DNA from: Megaustenia siamemsis
Taxonomy: Eukaryota > Mollusca > Gastropoda > Stylommatophora > Ariophantidae
Direction: 5' to 3'
Assembly (NCBI GenBank): GCA_032433765.1
Contig: JAVIAB010000073.1
Coordinates: forward strand, 55,155,787-55,219,786
DNA: 64,000 nucleotides
In this document: in pieces, positions 1-11,224 of the stretch
Layout of the letters: each line of letters starts with the position of its first letter
Numbering within the stretch: the first letter of the stretch is position 1
Position numbers and translations under genes: made by a program
Notes under the pieces: model-generated
Seen by the model: only the letters and a program-made list of their open reading frames with translations
The model's database searches: none
What the model was told of the DNA's origin: nothing

Positions 1-517
1 CAACCGGTTGAATGGGATTTGGTCAAGTCAAATTGTCAAGTCAGGTTTTATGGAATGTTAGCAGTGCTCAGTGGAAGGTCTGATCAAACGAAGAATTATG
101 GCGTAATTCAATATTATCAAGCTTACTACTCAAATATATCCACAACTTTTGTTATTTGTTGTGATAGTCAAACAAAAAATCACTAACTCATGAATAAGCA
201 ACATAGCGGCTACAAGGATATATGTTTCAAACTGAGCATTTAACTATGGATATTTCAGAGAACTACCTCATAGCAGTTGCCTCTATAAAAGAAGTAAATG
301 TAGCAACAATTAAAGTGGCCTAGGATTTTTTAAAAAAAAAAAAACTACCTCAAGTTTACAACAGAATGGCATATTTTTACATTGTTTTAGCTAAGATGTT
401 TGCAACAAAGCCCTGAAATAAGTTTTCCTGAAAAGAAAATCCATGTACTCATTGATAATAAAATGTTCTGAAGGCTTGTCTTTAAACTTTACACAGAAGT
501 GAAGTTGCAGCACAGAC
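1..517. other. AT-rich sequence, nothing recognised
   Basis: No coding exon, SINE, LINE or tandem repeat is recognisable here. The stretch is AT-rich with one short poly(A) run near 330-345. Confidence 0.5.
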
Positions 518-525
518 AACTAAAG

Positions 526-1063
526 TAAGGTGACCAGACGTCCAGATTTTTTACAGTTTTTTCAACCGTTGTCCGGATTTTTTACTGTCAAGAATTTGTC
601 TCGATTTTGGCCGATTTTTTAGCTTTTGTCCCGGATATTTAAAAATACATTAGTGACACAAACGTTTACCAATTTTGCCAATATGGTATACATCTCTTCG
701 ACTTAAAAATATACATTATTCCGTTGTTGTGTAGAAAATGTTTAAAGAGTTGAACTGGATGTTCATTTGGCGAAACAGTAACAGCAAAATGCGCTCCAAG
801 TTTGAAATCTTGGCTACTGAAACTGAAATACTGATCAGAAAAGTACAGCAGCTCTACTTCACCTTCCACTTCATTATCACTAATGTTTTTTTTTTAAATC
901 TCCTGATAACGTTGTGTTAGCCTATATTATTAGGTGTTTTAATTAGTTTTAAAATATATGTATTATTCACTTGAAAAAGACGGAATAAATTTCATTTTAT
1001 TGATGGAAAATTTAAGTCAAATTAATCTGTCCTTGATTAAGGTTTAAAAAATATGGTCACCTT
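526..1063. mobile_element. Short hAT-like non-autonomous DNA transposon
   Basis: The left end begins TAAGGTGACC and the right end finishes GGTCACCTT, forming a short terminal inverted repeat. The element is flanked by the 8-bp direct repeat aactaaag at 518-525 and 1064-1071. An 8-bp target duplication is the hallmark of the hAT superfamily, and this terminus resembles common hAT ends. The 538-bp interior holds no credible transposase, only short open frames, so it looks like an internally deleted, non-autonomous copy. The interior shows degenerate CCGGATTTTT-type repeats near its left end. The superfamily call rests on the ends and the duplication alone. Confidence 0.6.
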
Positions 1064-1071
1064 AACTAAAG

Positions 1072-1554
1072 AAAGATTGATTCCTTCGACAGTGACACTA
1101 ATTATTGTCTAGCTGTTTGATGTGGTACTACATGAGGGCATGATAGTTTGTGTAACCATTGAGACAATTATTAAAAATATACAAATTCAATGAAAAATGA
1201 ACTATTACAATATAGCAAAAGCAACACGAAATGAACTATACCAACTAAAAATACATTAATTTTGTAAGAATTGATTATGTACTTTCTTGAAAGAAGTAAA
1301 TCTATAAATCAAAGTTAGATAAGGGGTGATCACACCTGCCTAAAGATGTATGGGGATTATGATATTAGTGTCCATGTTTTTCAATTACAAATGGCACACT
1401 ACGAGGGTGGTGCATTCTCTACCATGCCTGCCTTCCCACTTGTATAGAAAGCTATGAGGCTCATAAATCACAGTGACTGACTGTATACTATAACAAGAGC
1501 ACCTATTGAAGGTTGAAGTGATACAGGTGTGACAACACATGTGGCTAGGATAAC
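1072..1554. other. AT-rich sequence, nothing recognised
   Basis: No feature could be supported here beyond short meaningless open frames. Confidence 0.4.
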
Positions 1555-1925
1555 AAATTCATGCAAATACTTCTTCTGCGATCATGGCTCATTCAGAGTA
1601 GGATTCCGGACTTTCTTATGAAGGCAGCTGTCTGTTTAAGTGATTCGGTTGCCCCGTATAGTTTCTCTTCCAGGAAGGTGGGTGTGGACCGCACTGTCCT
1701 TCTCAGGTCTGTGTACTGGGGCAATCCTGTAGAACATGTTTTGTTGTCATGTTGTCCAGTGTACAGTGGCATTGGCTGGTTGTACCTATTTTGAGTTTGT
1801 TGAACATGATGTTTCTCATTCTGTTGTGGCCAGTGCGTAGGCGAAGTATGATGACTTGATCCTTCCATGCAAATACTAGAGAGCTGAAGTTATTTAATGT
1901 TCTGCTGACAGATGACAAGAGCTTT
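1555..1925 (-). mobile_element. LINE C-terminal (RNase H-tail) fragment, frameshifted
   Basis: On the minus strand two overlapping frames (about 1918 to 1703, then 1868 to 1593) together give the end of a non-LTR retrotransposon polyprotein. The recognisable parts are a segment with LRLRTGHNRMRN, then a Cys/His cluster with HVLQDCP, then LRRTV, EEKLYGA and a TAAFI-type end. This Cys-rich tail after an RNase H-like region is common in invertebrate LINEs. The frame switch shows that it is a dead copy. A second, shorter relative lies at 60040-60350. Confidence 0.65.
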
Positions 1926-2004
1926 GGTTCCCAATCAATGTCTGCTCATCCTGTCGAAATGATACTTTTTATTTATTTATTTTTATTAAGTTTTATTTTA
2001 TGAG

Positions 2005-2265
2005 GAAGATAAATAGCAGCTGCGTAGTGCTGCCCGCATTAAACCAAAAATGTGCAGTTAGTTGAAAAATATGGGCACTAACAACATATCCAGCCTTTAA
2101 TGGGTACCGGATTTTTTTCTTGGAAAGTAAAACAGCACGGGCATAATACCGACCACATTACCCCAAAAATCATGTGATGAAGGTCTGTAAAATGTATGGT
2201 CACTAACACCATATTCTCTATACGACACTTGGCGTGACGGGGTTACTTTACTTACCTTGTTTTTT
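2005..2265 (+). mobile_element. Two 5'-truncated SINE1 pieces in tandem
   Basis: From about 2005 to 2090 there is a strongly diverged SINE1 3' part (gtgctgcccgcatta, then atgggcactaacaac). It is followed at 2091 by a younger truncated copy that starts at the ccagcctttaatgggtaccg core and runs through the conserved cgccacttggcgtgacggg-like 3' end to about 2262. Neither piece has the tRNA-like head. The differing divergence suggests two insertions of different age. Confidence 0.7.
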
Positions 2266-2275
2266 ATTGTACTAA

Positions 2276-3340
2276 ATGCTTTTAAATAAAGATATTTTGT
2301 GGAAGGATCTGACTGTCAATACCAAATGATGATGATGATGATCTATGATAATACTATTCCAGTAGGAGCTATGAATTTAAACTACTACATCTGTTGCCTC
2401 ATTCAAACATACTCAAATGTAGCTGAAAGTGTAAAAGGAAATAAATCAGAAGAATTTTACCATTTGAGAAATGTGTGTGGCAGACTGACTTCCCCTGATA
2501 GAAATGTCTTCATTGTAAAAATAATCTACTTGTCTGCAGTCTGTGAACTAGAAAATGAATTAGTGTGGTCAATTGTGAAAGTAATAAAATGAAATCGACA
2601 GAAAGCGAATGAAAGTGAAGTGAAGTACATAATTTTCCAGAGATTTTCAGCCTGCAGGGGAAAGTTCAAGTGAGAAGAAAATGAAGTAATGAAGCGACTG
2701 GTTACTGTAGCAAATGTTACTTCTAGATATTTGAACAAATTTACTTGATTAATAACTTGTGAGGTGAATTTGTATGGGGTAAGATAAGATGATGTATTGA
2801 AAAAGAAAAGGTGATATTTTGAAAGAGATGAGGTGATATATACTAGGCAGTGATATTTTAAAAGAGATATGTCTGTGATATATCAAGAAAAATGTTATGA
2901 AAAAGAGATAAGGCGACACGGGAGAAGATGATGTGAAAATTCAAAAGAGATAGAGTGATAAAGACAGATGTGATATATCAAGTGATACCTCAGGGTCTGA
3001 TGTGCACTTGTTAAATGACCAGTATTACTATAATCAGTAGATAATGTGCCGTACAAATGTATATTGTCAAACATACAGGGACACAGATATGACAATTATG
3101 TACAAAATATCTACAAATATGTTTTTAAAAAAAAACTACATAAGACTGGGAAAAAAGACAATCCGAAAAATGTCCAAGAATTTTAAATTTAAATAAATGT
3201 GGTGTACATGTTATTATTTTAGTCTTTTCATACAAATCACTTTGTATCATTTATGTTTTGCATAATCTATGTGATTGTAACTTTTTTATGGTATAATATG
3301 TATAAATGAATGTAATAATCTATGTAATATGTATATGCAT
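2276..3340. other. Mostly unique AT-rich sequence
   Basis: A (ATG)n run at 2326-2342 resembles the 3' tail of the LINE families seen elsewhere. Between 2760 and 2960 there are degenerate purine-rich repeats of the type gatrtgrtgatatattga. No gene is supported. Confidence 0.4.
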
Positions 3341-3344
3341 CTCT

Positions 3345-3672
3345 TACATAGACACGTGTCGTATCACAAACGAAAAAGTTCACAAGAAGATACATCAAGC
3401 AATCAGAATACACGGTGATCTATTGACTATTGTGAACAAGTGCAAAATGAAAAGGTTTGACCTTGTATCTCAATCATCTGACCTAGCAAAGACAATTCTG
3501 CAAGGAACGACAAGGAGAGGTAAGTAGAGAAAGAGATGGGAAGATAACATCAAAGAATGGACAGACCTGAACATTGCACAGTCCTAAAACTGACTGAAGT
3601 TGTAGCGCACTGGAGAAGGTTGACAAGTATGTCAGTGGTGCCCCAATGACTTCTAGAGTTATGGGATGAATT
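3345..3672 (+). mobile_element. LINE C-terminal fragment (family I)
   Basis: The translation holds DLAKTILQGTTRRGK followed, after a stop, by KRWEDNIKEWTDL and then a decayed VPQ-like end. This order matches the C-terminal region after the reverse transcriptase in a widespread invertebrate LINE family (the typical form is GLAKTILQG...RGRQKKRWEDNI.EWT). The in-frame stop after RRGK and the missing upstream domains show a 5'-truncated dead copy. Confidence 0.65.
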
Positions 3673-3695
3673 AGAAGAATATATATATATATCAC

Positions 3696-3749
3696 ATCAT
3701 CATCATCAAGTACCGGGACTGCTGGCGTAGGTGATAATGTCTCTCTACA

Positions 3750-3752
<3 letters not shown>
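3696..3752 (-). mobile_element. LINE family B 3'-end fragment
   Basis: The run catcatcatcatcaagtacc followed by ctggcgtaggtgataatgtc is the minus-strand 3' end of family B, seen again at 31025, 34733 and 61835. Only the last 50-60 bp before the (ATG)n tail remain. Confidence 0.6.

Positions 3753-3792
<40 letters not shown>
3753..3792. repeat. (TA)n microsatellite
   Basis: About 20 uninterrupted TA dinucleotides occur here. A shorter (TA)n lies just upstream near 3678-3691. Confidence 0.9.
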
Positions 3793-3795
<3 letters not shown>

Positions 3796-4053
3796 AGCAG
3801 ACTATGAGTATGCACAGTAAATTTTAGGGCAACCCAGTCTAGCTAACATTTTACAAGTGGTTTAGGGTGAATATGAAAGAGCTGATAGCACACGAGATAC
3901 ATCATTCTATTGGAAATAATAAATATCACAAGAGAAAATGTTTGTCATCAATTTCTGCCATTTTTGGTTCATAGAGGTTACTCTGCAGAGATGTAAGGGA
4001 GTGGACATGAGAAGTGCAAGGCAAAATCAATAACTACTATTATTATAACTACT

Positions 4054-4314
4054 GGGAGCCGCGATAGCTCAGTGGTTAGTTAACTGGACTACAAAGGACA
4101 AGAGGTAGGGTTCGATCACAACCGACGGCTTCCGGGTTCACCCAGCCTTTAATGGGTACCGGATTTATTTCTGGGAAAGTAAAGCAGCACGGGCGTAATA
4201 CCGACCACATTACCCCAAAATCATGTGCCTAAGGTCTGTAAAATTTATGGTCACTAACACCATATTCCCTATACGCCACTTGGCGTGACGGGGGTTCTTT
4301 ACTTTTTTTTTTTT
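4054..4314 (+). mobile_element. SINE1, full length, with target-site duplication
   Basis: The head gggagccgcgatagctcag is tRNA-like and includes an A box (tagctcagtgg). A B box (ggttcgatc) lies about 30 bp further on. The SINE1 core (gggttcacccagcc, gggtaccggattt) and the conserved 3' end (cgccacttggcgtgacgggg, then ttactttttt) follow. The 13-bp direct repeat tattataactact flanks the element at 4041-4053 and 4315-4327, as expected for LINE-type retrotransposition. The A and B boxes imply RNA polymerase III transcription when the copy was active. Confidence 0.9.
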
Positions 4315-4444
4315 TATTATAACTACTATTTTTATAACTAAGATTGTGACATTGGTTATTTTCACAGCAGGACTATCTCAAAATTGTAAAAAAAAAAAAA
4401 AAAATGTTCAGCAATTAACTTCATGACTTTGTAACATACTAAGT

Positions 4445-4775
4445 GTGTTATATATATAGAATGGAGAACAGACAGAATGATGGATCACGAGTTAATAGAA
4501 AAAAAAATAGATACACAGACCAAAGGATGGAAAAAGAGGTAGACATAAATATATGATGGATAGATGGACAAGCCTTACATGGTGAAATAATGGATAGACA
4601 ATCAGACAAATTGATAGACTGGCAGAGATTGAGACAGACATAAACCAGAGAGGCAGACAGAACGATAGGATGGATAGTTAGATGGACAGGCAACTATATT
4701 GATAGGTCAATGGATGGATAGACAAGCAGGCAGACAAAATGATATACTGTTAGACATTGAGACAGACACAAACCT
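4445..4775. repeat. Degenerate GATA/GACA-rich repeat
   Basis: Imperfect repeats of the type gatggatagatgg/acaagcagacaga run through this stretch. The open frame on the opposite strand is a by-product of the low complexity. A similar tract lies at 51062-51270. Confidence 0.65.
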
Positions 4776-4805
4776 GATTGTACACATGATACTCCAATGA
4801 TTAAA

Positions 4806-4880
4806 TAGACTCATCGGTAAATGAGCCAGGCAAAAATAATAGACTCATCGGTAAATGGGCTATGAGCCAGGCAAAAATAA
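4806..4880. repeat. Short tandem duplication
   Basis: The segment atagactcatcggtaaatg ... gagccaggcaaaaataa occurs twice in a row. The second copy carries 6 extra bases (ggctat). Confidence 0.8.
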
Positions 4881-7439
4881 ATTCTAATAAAACAAGACTA
4901 GAGTAGAATCAAAGAAACACCTTGATAAATATTTAATAAATTAATTAACTACTGTAAGCCATCTTGTTGGAATAAACAAGTCTAACGTAAACAAATTGCT
5001 ACAAATTTCGTTCAAATCCCACACAAAATATGACCATATCAATGAAGGTCACCACGAGATGCACATGATAACAAATATGAATAAATAGACTTACTCGTAT
5101 ACCAACTCTACAACTAATCCGTCATTTCTTCAAACTCAGACATCACAACAGTCACAGTAGACACTACAGACCCTGTTGATAATGATGTTTCTGAATCTCT
5201 GACGTATACAAGACAGGCGAAGGATGGATATAGTAAACTCAGCCAAAGCCATCTTGCACGTTCTACACATCAAATATCTACAATAATAGCATGTTGTTAA
5301 CCATTCCATTTATTTGTAGCAAATTTGTAATAGCATTTTAAACGTATTGCAATTGTTCTATATAATTATTTGTTTTATGTTATTCATTGTTTTATGTGAA
5401 TTTTCTATGTTGTGAACAATCAGGCATTTGTTAATATGAAATCTTTGTGTACATTTTATTTACAAGCATAAATATATTTTCAGTGATGAAGAAAGAGCAC
5501 TCAAATATTAAGAGGGTAAGCCCAATTTTAAAAAAAAGACTACAAAAAAAAAGTGATAGCTTAGTTCAAGCATCATAACTGTGACAGATTGTTATTTTAA
5601 TGTGACAGGGACTTACACCTTGTCATTAATCGGAAAACGATTCATCCAATTGTTGATATCAGAAGAAAATGTTAACTCTTCTAAATTATACCTATTATTG
5701 CTTCGGCAGCTTAATATAGGGTAGTTTATGGCTGGAAGGTAATCATCTCAGCCACACATAAGGACAATATGTGGCTAGTTTGGTCTCTTTTCTGACTCTG
5801 AATATAAATGCTAGCAAAATGTAATAATATCCTTACATTTATTTGCACAAAAATACTTTCTATCTATCTCTTTATTGTTTCGTGTGTTAATGCGGATACA
5901 TTTTCTAGATGTTGCTCATCTGCAGCCTCAGCCATTAACATCTGATAGTTGCTGTAGTTCATCTCATGTTGTCACTCTAACATAGTCAGGGTGCCAGTAG
6001 CTTTATGTCCTTTCTCACTTGTGTCTGCCTTGTATGGTAGGATACCACTAGGCATTCATTTCATCTGAACATTGTATGTGTTGTCTTTGCACACTGCACA
6101 TAATTTAAAACTGATTTTAAACTAACCCTTTAGACAAATACTTAAATAGAAATATATTTTATTAATGACATTACCATTAATATGGGGGGGATTATATTTC
6201 GAATTTAATATTGTTGCATATAAAAAGTTCAACCTACTATATCAATATTGAGTATTCAAATATTTAATTGAAAAGACAAATAATCTAATCTATGAATACA
6301 TTTATGTTTCTAAACTATACAGTGGTTGCTACATGAAATAAAATGTTACTGACTGTCAATCATAATACAACGCAACTTCACTCATTCAATTAAGGTCAAA
6401 TAATAATAATACGAAATAATCATTGGACGAAAGCAGAAGAAGATTAATTTTGTTTAAACATCACTATAAAAATATGTGCTAGAAATGAATAAAAAGAAAG
6501 ATTATACAAAAAGTGATTTGATAATGGATAGTAAAAAAGACACAAAAAAGTATGACCCTCATGTGATCTGAAATTCCTGTTTAAACAATGACTGTAAGGT
6601 AATAATTAACTTGTAAATGCTACTACGGAGCCAGTCTGTCTACTTTCCTCATTGATCTTTTAATTGCAGCCCCAAAGGGAGAAGAGAGAAAAAAAGAGAA
6701 AGATAAGAAGTATACTCAACCAGCAAAATGTTAGGACTAACAGTATATCGTTCCTACACCCCCCCCCCCTTTTGGGGCTTACTCAAATGCAGTAAAGTCA
6801 GTTATGTTAATTAATCAATTGTGAAATGACATATTCAGCAGTATTATATAATGTGAGAAAAGTAATTTAAATGACAGTAGTTTTGTCAATTTCATGAATT
6901 ATGTTTTTGTAACTATACATATATTTTGTGTTAGTGTTTTCATATATTTGCTTTATTTATTAATGTACTTGTACATTCAACCTTCATCACTCATTTTAGT
7001 AAACTTTTGTAGTAAAATAAATATAAAACCTTGTTTTATTTGTATTATTGCTACCTTCTCATATAAATGTGAAATATGCAATGTGGTTGTAATAATCTGT
7101 TACCAAATGACAGAATTACATGAAAATTGTGGTTTGTAATGCACACCTAAGGACTACTTGGAAAATGCTGGCCACACTCTGTGTTCACATCTTGGTTTAA
7201 ATTGTTTTGTATGAAGACGCCAAATTATCAGCTTGTCCCAACTTTTAAAATTTCGTTCTTATTCAGAAAAAACCAAAAAACCAATCACACTTAGATTTGT
7301 CGAGTAAGATACTAAACTGTCTGCCCACTTGTCTGCAGTAACAAAAAGTTAGATGGCTCATCGTATATCCCTAGACCGGCCATACGCTAATCTTACGGTC
7401 TGTTGTTAGATGTGCGACGGAGATAATCTGACGATGAAC
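4881..7439. other. AT-rich sequence without recognisable gene
   Basis: I see no coding exon, SINE or LINE fragment in this 2.5 kb. A short poly(C) run lies at about 6759-6769. The small open frame at 6894-7139 encodes a hydrophobic AT-driven sequence with no family resemblance. Confidence 0.4.
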
Positions 7440-7946
7440 TGTGTGTTTATATGTCCGGAATTGGAGTCAACAACGATGGCCTAACATCATCAAGCGCTAT
7501 ACATTTTTAAAAATACGACAATCATCATTTTCAGGAGGACGTGAACTTCCGGTATATGGTGGATAGGCGGCAGGAACCATTGAAGGCTGTGTATGAAAAG
7601 TATTCCTTGTTGCAGTTTCCTCATATTCCAAGTCCGGCTTGTTGCAGGAGCTACTGAGTTAAGTGCTCTGTGCACATCGTGAGCTGCGTGTCTCATCCGT
7701 TTTGGTCATGTTTCGATATTCCAATTGTTTACGATGAATGATGATATCGTATGACAGGAACAGTTGGCTTGTGCGGTTTCGCCTTATGTCTTTTGGCGTG
7801 TGCTGAGACTGCTACGATGGGGACTACAGTTACCTTTCTTTGTTTGGGAGATGAGATATTAATTCGGATGATTACGATGGCACGGGCGGTTGAGCAATTA
7901 TGGATTTTAATTCGTTTGCAGTGATACCGGGACCTTCCATAACCAA
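7440..7946 (-). repeat. Dispersed repeat X, copy 1
   Basis: The reverse complement of this ~500-bp segment aligns closely with 51521-52030. Shared runs include the segment from ggttatggaagg through caaacgaattaaaatcc, tctcccaaacaaagaaaggt, and cacttaactcagtagctcc. The shared block starts at tgtgtgtYtatatgt and ends near tttaattcgtttgcagtg (minus-strand sense of copy 2). It has no terminal inverted repeats and no RT or transposase motif that I can see. The class is unknown. Confidence 0.75.
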
Positions 7947-8082
7947 AGAACACAATGTTAATGACGAAGTAAAATAGATGAAATCAATGTCACATAAACC
8001 AAGGAGAAATGAAAAACATAGATATAGAAAAAAACGTTATGGTTAAGCTTCCCGTAACATGTGGACAACATAAACCAGAACG

Positions 8083-8111
8083 ACGTTTCGGCTCAATAGA
8101 CCTTCAGCAGG
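8083..8111 (-). ncRNA. Hammerhead-ribozyme-like core (degenerate)
   Basis: On the minus strand the sequence reads CTGCTGA-AGGTCTATTGAGCC-GAAACGT. It matches the hammerhead core layout CUGAUGA-stem II-GAAA, except that the first box has C instead of A at its fourth base. Helices I and III cannot be drawn with confidence. Such motifs are known from Penelope-like retroelements. Here it may be only a relic of one. Confidence 0.3.
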
Positions 8112-8571
8112 AATAAACATACAACACACAAACAAATATGTAGTTCAAGTAAAAAATAATAAAGAATCACCGCAGCTTAGCAATTGTATGCATTTATGTG
8201 CATTTCTTTACCTAGACCCTGCTCACACAAAGCAAGCAGCCCAGCAAGACAGCAGATAAGAAAATACCTGCAACCCCACTCACCAACACATCACAATTAT
8301 GCTACAGGTAAAAGTAAAATGGCCCTGCCCTATTTGATTCTCAATCAGACGAATAAAGGAACTTTTCAGTCAGTTTATGTTGTCTGATAACTGCCTATAA
8401 CTCTATGTCCCAGGAACTGAACATAAAGGACATGAGGGAATTTTTTTTTACCTGGCCTTGAAAATGAGTGTAACAATGAAACAGAAATCAAATCTACATT
8501 GTCAAAAGTGAGTCAAGCATGTGCATCACTTAGGAACACCAGAAGTTAAGCAACAATAAAATAAGACTTTA

Positions 8572-9399
8572 GTTCGTTCACAAAGTCCACAGAGTTGATC
8601 AATTATCTCGGAAACTGATGAATTTCTGTAATTCTTTTCATGAAATCTTATTTTTTCACCGACCTTCAGATTTTATAACATTTAAGTACAAAGGTAGACT
8701 GAATTTTGCACAACTCGTTTTTTGTTATATAATTTTTGGAAAATATCAAACAGTGTGCTCTAAACATTATACTTTTACTGTAAATTATATTAATTTTCTA
8801 ACAATGCAAGTCAAAGGCGTATCCGTATTTCATTGAATCGTAATATAACCGACCCCTTTTAGATTCCTTGCAAAAATGCATGTGCAATAACACAGTTACC
8901 TTTTGCATAGTGATGAATTTACACTTCAAACTCTTCATGGTTTTAAAAATCAAGTAGTCACTTCACAACAGCTTACAAATTATCACACATACAGGAATAT
9001 TCATTAATAGTTAATATTTTGTCAAAATTATCCTCTGGACCAATTTAACAAAAAAACCGGAAATGAAATTACCAAAAAGTGGCGCGCGTCTTACAAGTTA
9101 AGAGTGCGATACGGTGCTAAGATTGTGTGGTGTGCACGTGAAATTTGCCTTTTTAATTGGTGAGTTGATTACAACAAATGTTGGTATTGAAAAATCCTAA
9201 AATTTAGGACAAGCAAGAAAATCATATTTTTATATACCTCAAATAAGCAAAAATCTTTCCAAAATGCACGACAGTGGGGAAAAAAATCAGACTGACGGTC
9301 GGTGAAAATATAAGATTTCACGAAAAAGAATTACAGAAATTCATCAAACAGTTTCAGAGATAATTACTAAAATCTGTGGGCACGAATTTCTGAACGAAC
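8572..9399. mobile_element. Non-autonomous DNA transposon with ~100-bp terminal inverted repeats
   Basis: The left end reads gttcgttcacaaagtcc and continues through gatgaatttctgtaattctt, tcatgaaatctta and ttttcaccgacc. The reverse complement of the right end reads gttcgttcagaaattcgtgc and carries the same later motifs in the same order. The inverted repeats therefore extend about 100 bp with small indels. The 828-bp interior has only a small AT-rich frame and no transposase. The terminal GTTCGTT and the internal GTGCCCA match the ends of the IS630-like transposon at 53406-55518, so this looks like a deletion or MITE relative mobilised by that family. Confidence 0.7.
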
Positions 9400-9567
9400 C
9401 ATAAATTGTGTATTTTCACATCCAATGTTATAGACAACCTATTGTTTGGTTTATAATCAAGGAAACTTACAAAACCATCAGTCCCTAACTAGAGGCCTTT
9501 TATAATAGGAGACAAATAATAATAAATGAATATATTATAGAGGGAAACTTCCGAGGCGCTAATTAGC

Positions 9568-9791
9568 GAATCAATTCAGAGGAAGGAGTATGTTTACAGC
9601 ACCCGGATAAAATGACAAATAATCAACAACAGAAAAAAAAAAACAAAGAACAATATATGGACCGAAGCAGGATCGGGTACGGGTTCGATTCTGCTTCGGT
9701 CCATATATTGTCCTTTGTTTTTTTTTTCTGTTGTTGATTATTTGACATTTTTCCGAGTGCTGTAAACATACCTGTTCCTCTGAATTGATTC
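9568..9791. repeat. Long inverted repeat (fold-back hairpin)
   Basis: The left arm (about 9568-9675) begins gaatcaattcagagga and ends accgaagcaggatcg. The right arm (about 9686-9791) is its near-complete reverse complement and ends in ctgaattgattc. The loop is only about 10 bp. The arms differ at scattered bases and small indels. A matching fragment of outer flank (aggcc...tataatagg) is also present on both sides. The loop edge reads gggttcgattct, close to a polymerase III B box. The structure resembles a fold-back or MITE element. Confidence 0.8.
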
Positions 9792-9899
9792 ACCTCTATA
9801 ATAGGCCTCTTCTCAGAATAAAGTTTTTTTTTTTTCCCCTAACATTATCTCCAACAAAGAAACCTGCATTAATGACATTACTACAAAAATGCTAAAGAG

Positions 9900-10630
9900 A
9901 TAACGGCAGTGGATAAACAAGGATCTCAGATATCAATATTTGTTCTTTGCTTGACTCCAGATGGCAAGGGTAGAACAAAGAGACGTCACATAGAAACTGT
10001 GCCTGTATAAAATCTACTTGGTTGTGTACTTTGATGTCTGGGCGTTGCCATATCCATAGTTATTTAGGGTGTTGCTTGAACTAGGTGTGACTTGTAATCA
10101 TTTCATGTGTCTTTGCCCAATCTGTCAATCTATCTCCTCTGTCATTCGTCTCTCCTAGACCATGTCCTCCAGTCACATTTGCACTTTAGCTGATTAAGAA
10201 AGCCCTTAATATAATAGTTATTTCTTGGGATTTACACTGTTCCATGGCCATCTTCAGCTCGTTGTAAAAGGTGTCAATGTCTTCTTCTTCGCTATTACTT
10301 GTTGATGCATAAGCTTGAATTATGTTAATATTTATTGGTCTACCTCTCAATTTTACTAGTAGAATGCTATCTGATACTGGCCAAAATCCTTTCACTGTTT
10401 TGCTTCTGGCTCTATCTAACATGATGCCTACTCCTCTTTCGTGTGTGGTTCACCCAGAGTAAATTACATTTCCATTGTCACGTTGTAATAATCCTGCTCC
10501 ATTTCATCTCATTTCACATAGTCCCAAGATGTTTAATTTCAATCTCTTCATTTCTTGATGTTTTCTAGTTTGCCAACATGGAATGCTGATTCCAAGTTCC
10601 TAGAGGTGAGGTCAGTAACATGAAAGTCAT
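9900..10630 (-). mobile_element. LINE endonuclease-domain fragment
   Basis: On the minus strand the open frame from 10422 to 10186 encodes part of an apurinic-type endonuclease: GVGIMLDRARSKTV just upstream, then ININIIQAYASTS and EITIIL, where intact relatives continue with GDFNAK. Past the stop, still on the minus strand, come remnants GDRLTDWAKTHEM, FKQHPK and HNQVDFIQ, which match the later part of the endonuclease domain. Loss of the GDFN catalytic motif and several stops mark a dead copy. Family assignment is open. Confidence 0.75.
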
Positions 10631-10647
10631 CAGAGGTATTATGTCAT

Positions 10648-10912
10648 AAGTAAGTAAAGTAGTAAAGTACCCCCGTCCCGCCAAGTGGCGTATAGGGAAA
10701 TATGGTGTTAGTGACCCTATATTTTACAGACCTTCAGCACATGATTTTTGGGGTAATGTGGTCAGTATTACGCCCGTGCTGCTTTACTTTCCCAGAAAAA
10801 AATCCGGTACCCATTTAAGGCTGGGTGAACCCGGAAGCCGTCGGTTGGGATCGAACCCTACCCCTTGTCCTTTGGAGTCCAGTTCACTAACCACTGAGCT
10901 ATCGCGGCTCCC
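10648..10912 (-). mobile_element. SINE1, full length, with target-site duplication
   Basis: On the minus strand the tRNA-like head (gggagccgcgatagctcag), B box and conserved 3' end ending in tactttact are all present. The 13-bp repeat ggtattatgtcat lies at 10635-10647 and 10913-10925. The copy is close to the SINE1 consensus implied by the other copies. An open frame running across it is a by-product. Confidence 0.9.
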
Positions 10913-11224
10913 GGTATTATGTCATGACAATCTAAAATTAGAGGGAACAGGAGTGCCAGAATTAAGTTTGATGTTATATAAGTGTCCACATCTTCTGTCC
11001 TCCAAGTGTCGACCTGTTTGATATATTTTGAGACAACAATGGCAGATGATGGTGTACATCAGAATCCGGGAAATGCACGTAAATCCTTCCTGGATACGGC
11101 CATTTTAGATCGCCAGGACATAATACCTCTGGTGGCTTCCATGTTATTGCCCTAAACTCATGTTCCTCTGATACCCATAGCCTTTTCACGTTGGATATTC
11201 GACTCATAACCCGCTTTGCTACTC

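Noticed and set aside
10758..11021. 87-codon plus-strand frame
   Set aside because: It is antisense to a complete SINE1 and continues into unrelated sequence.
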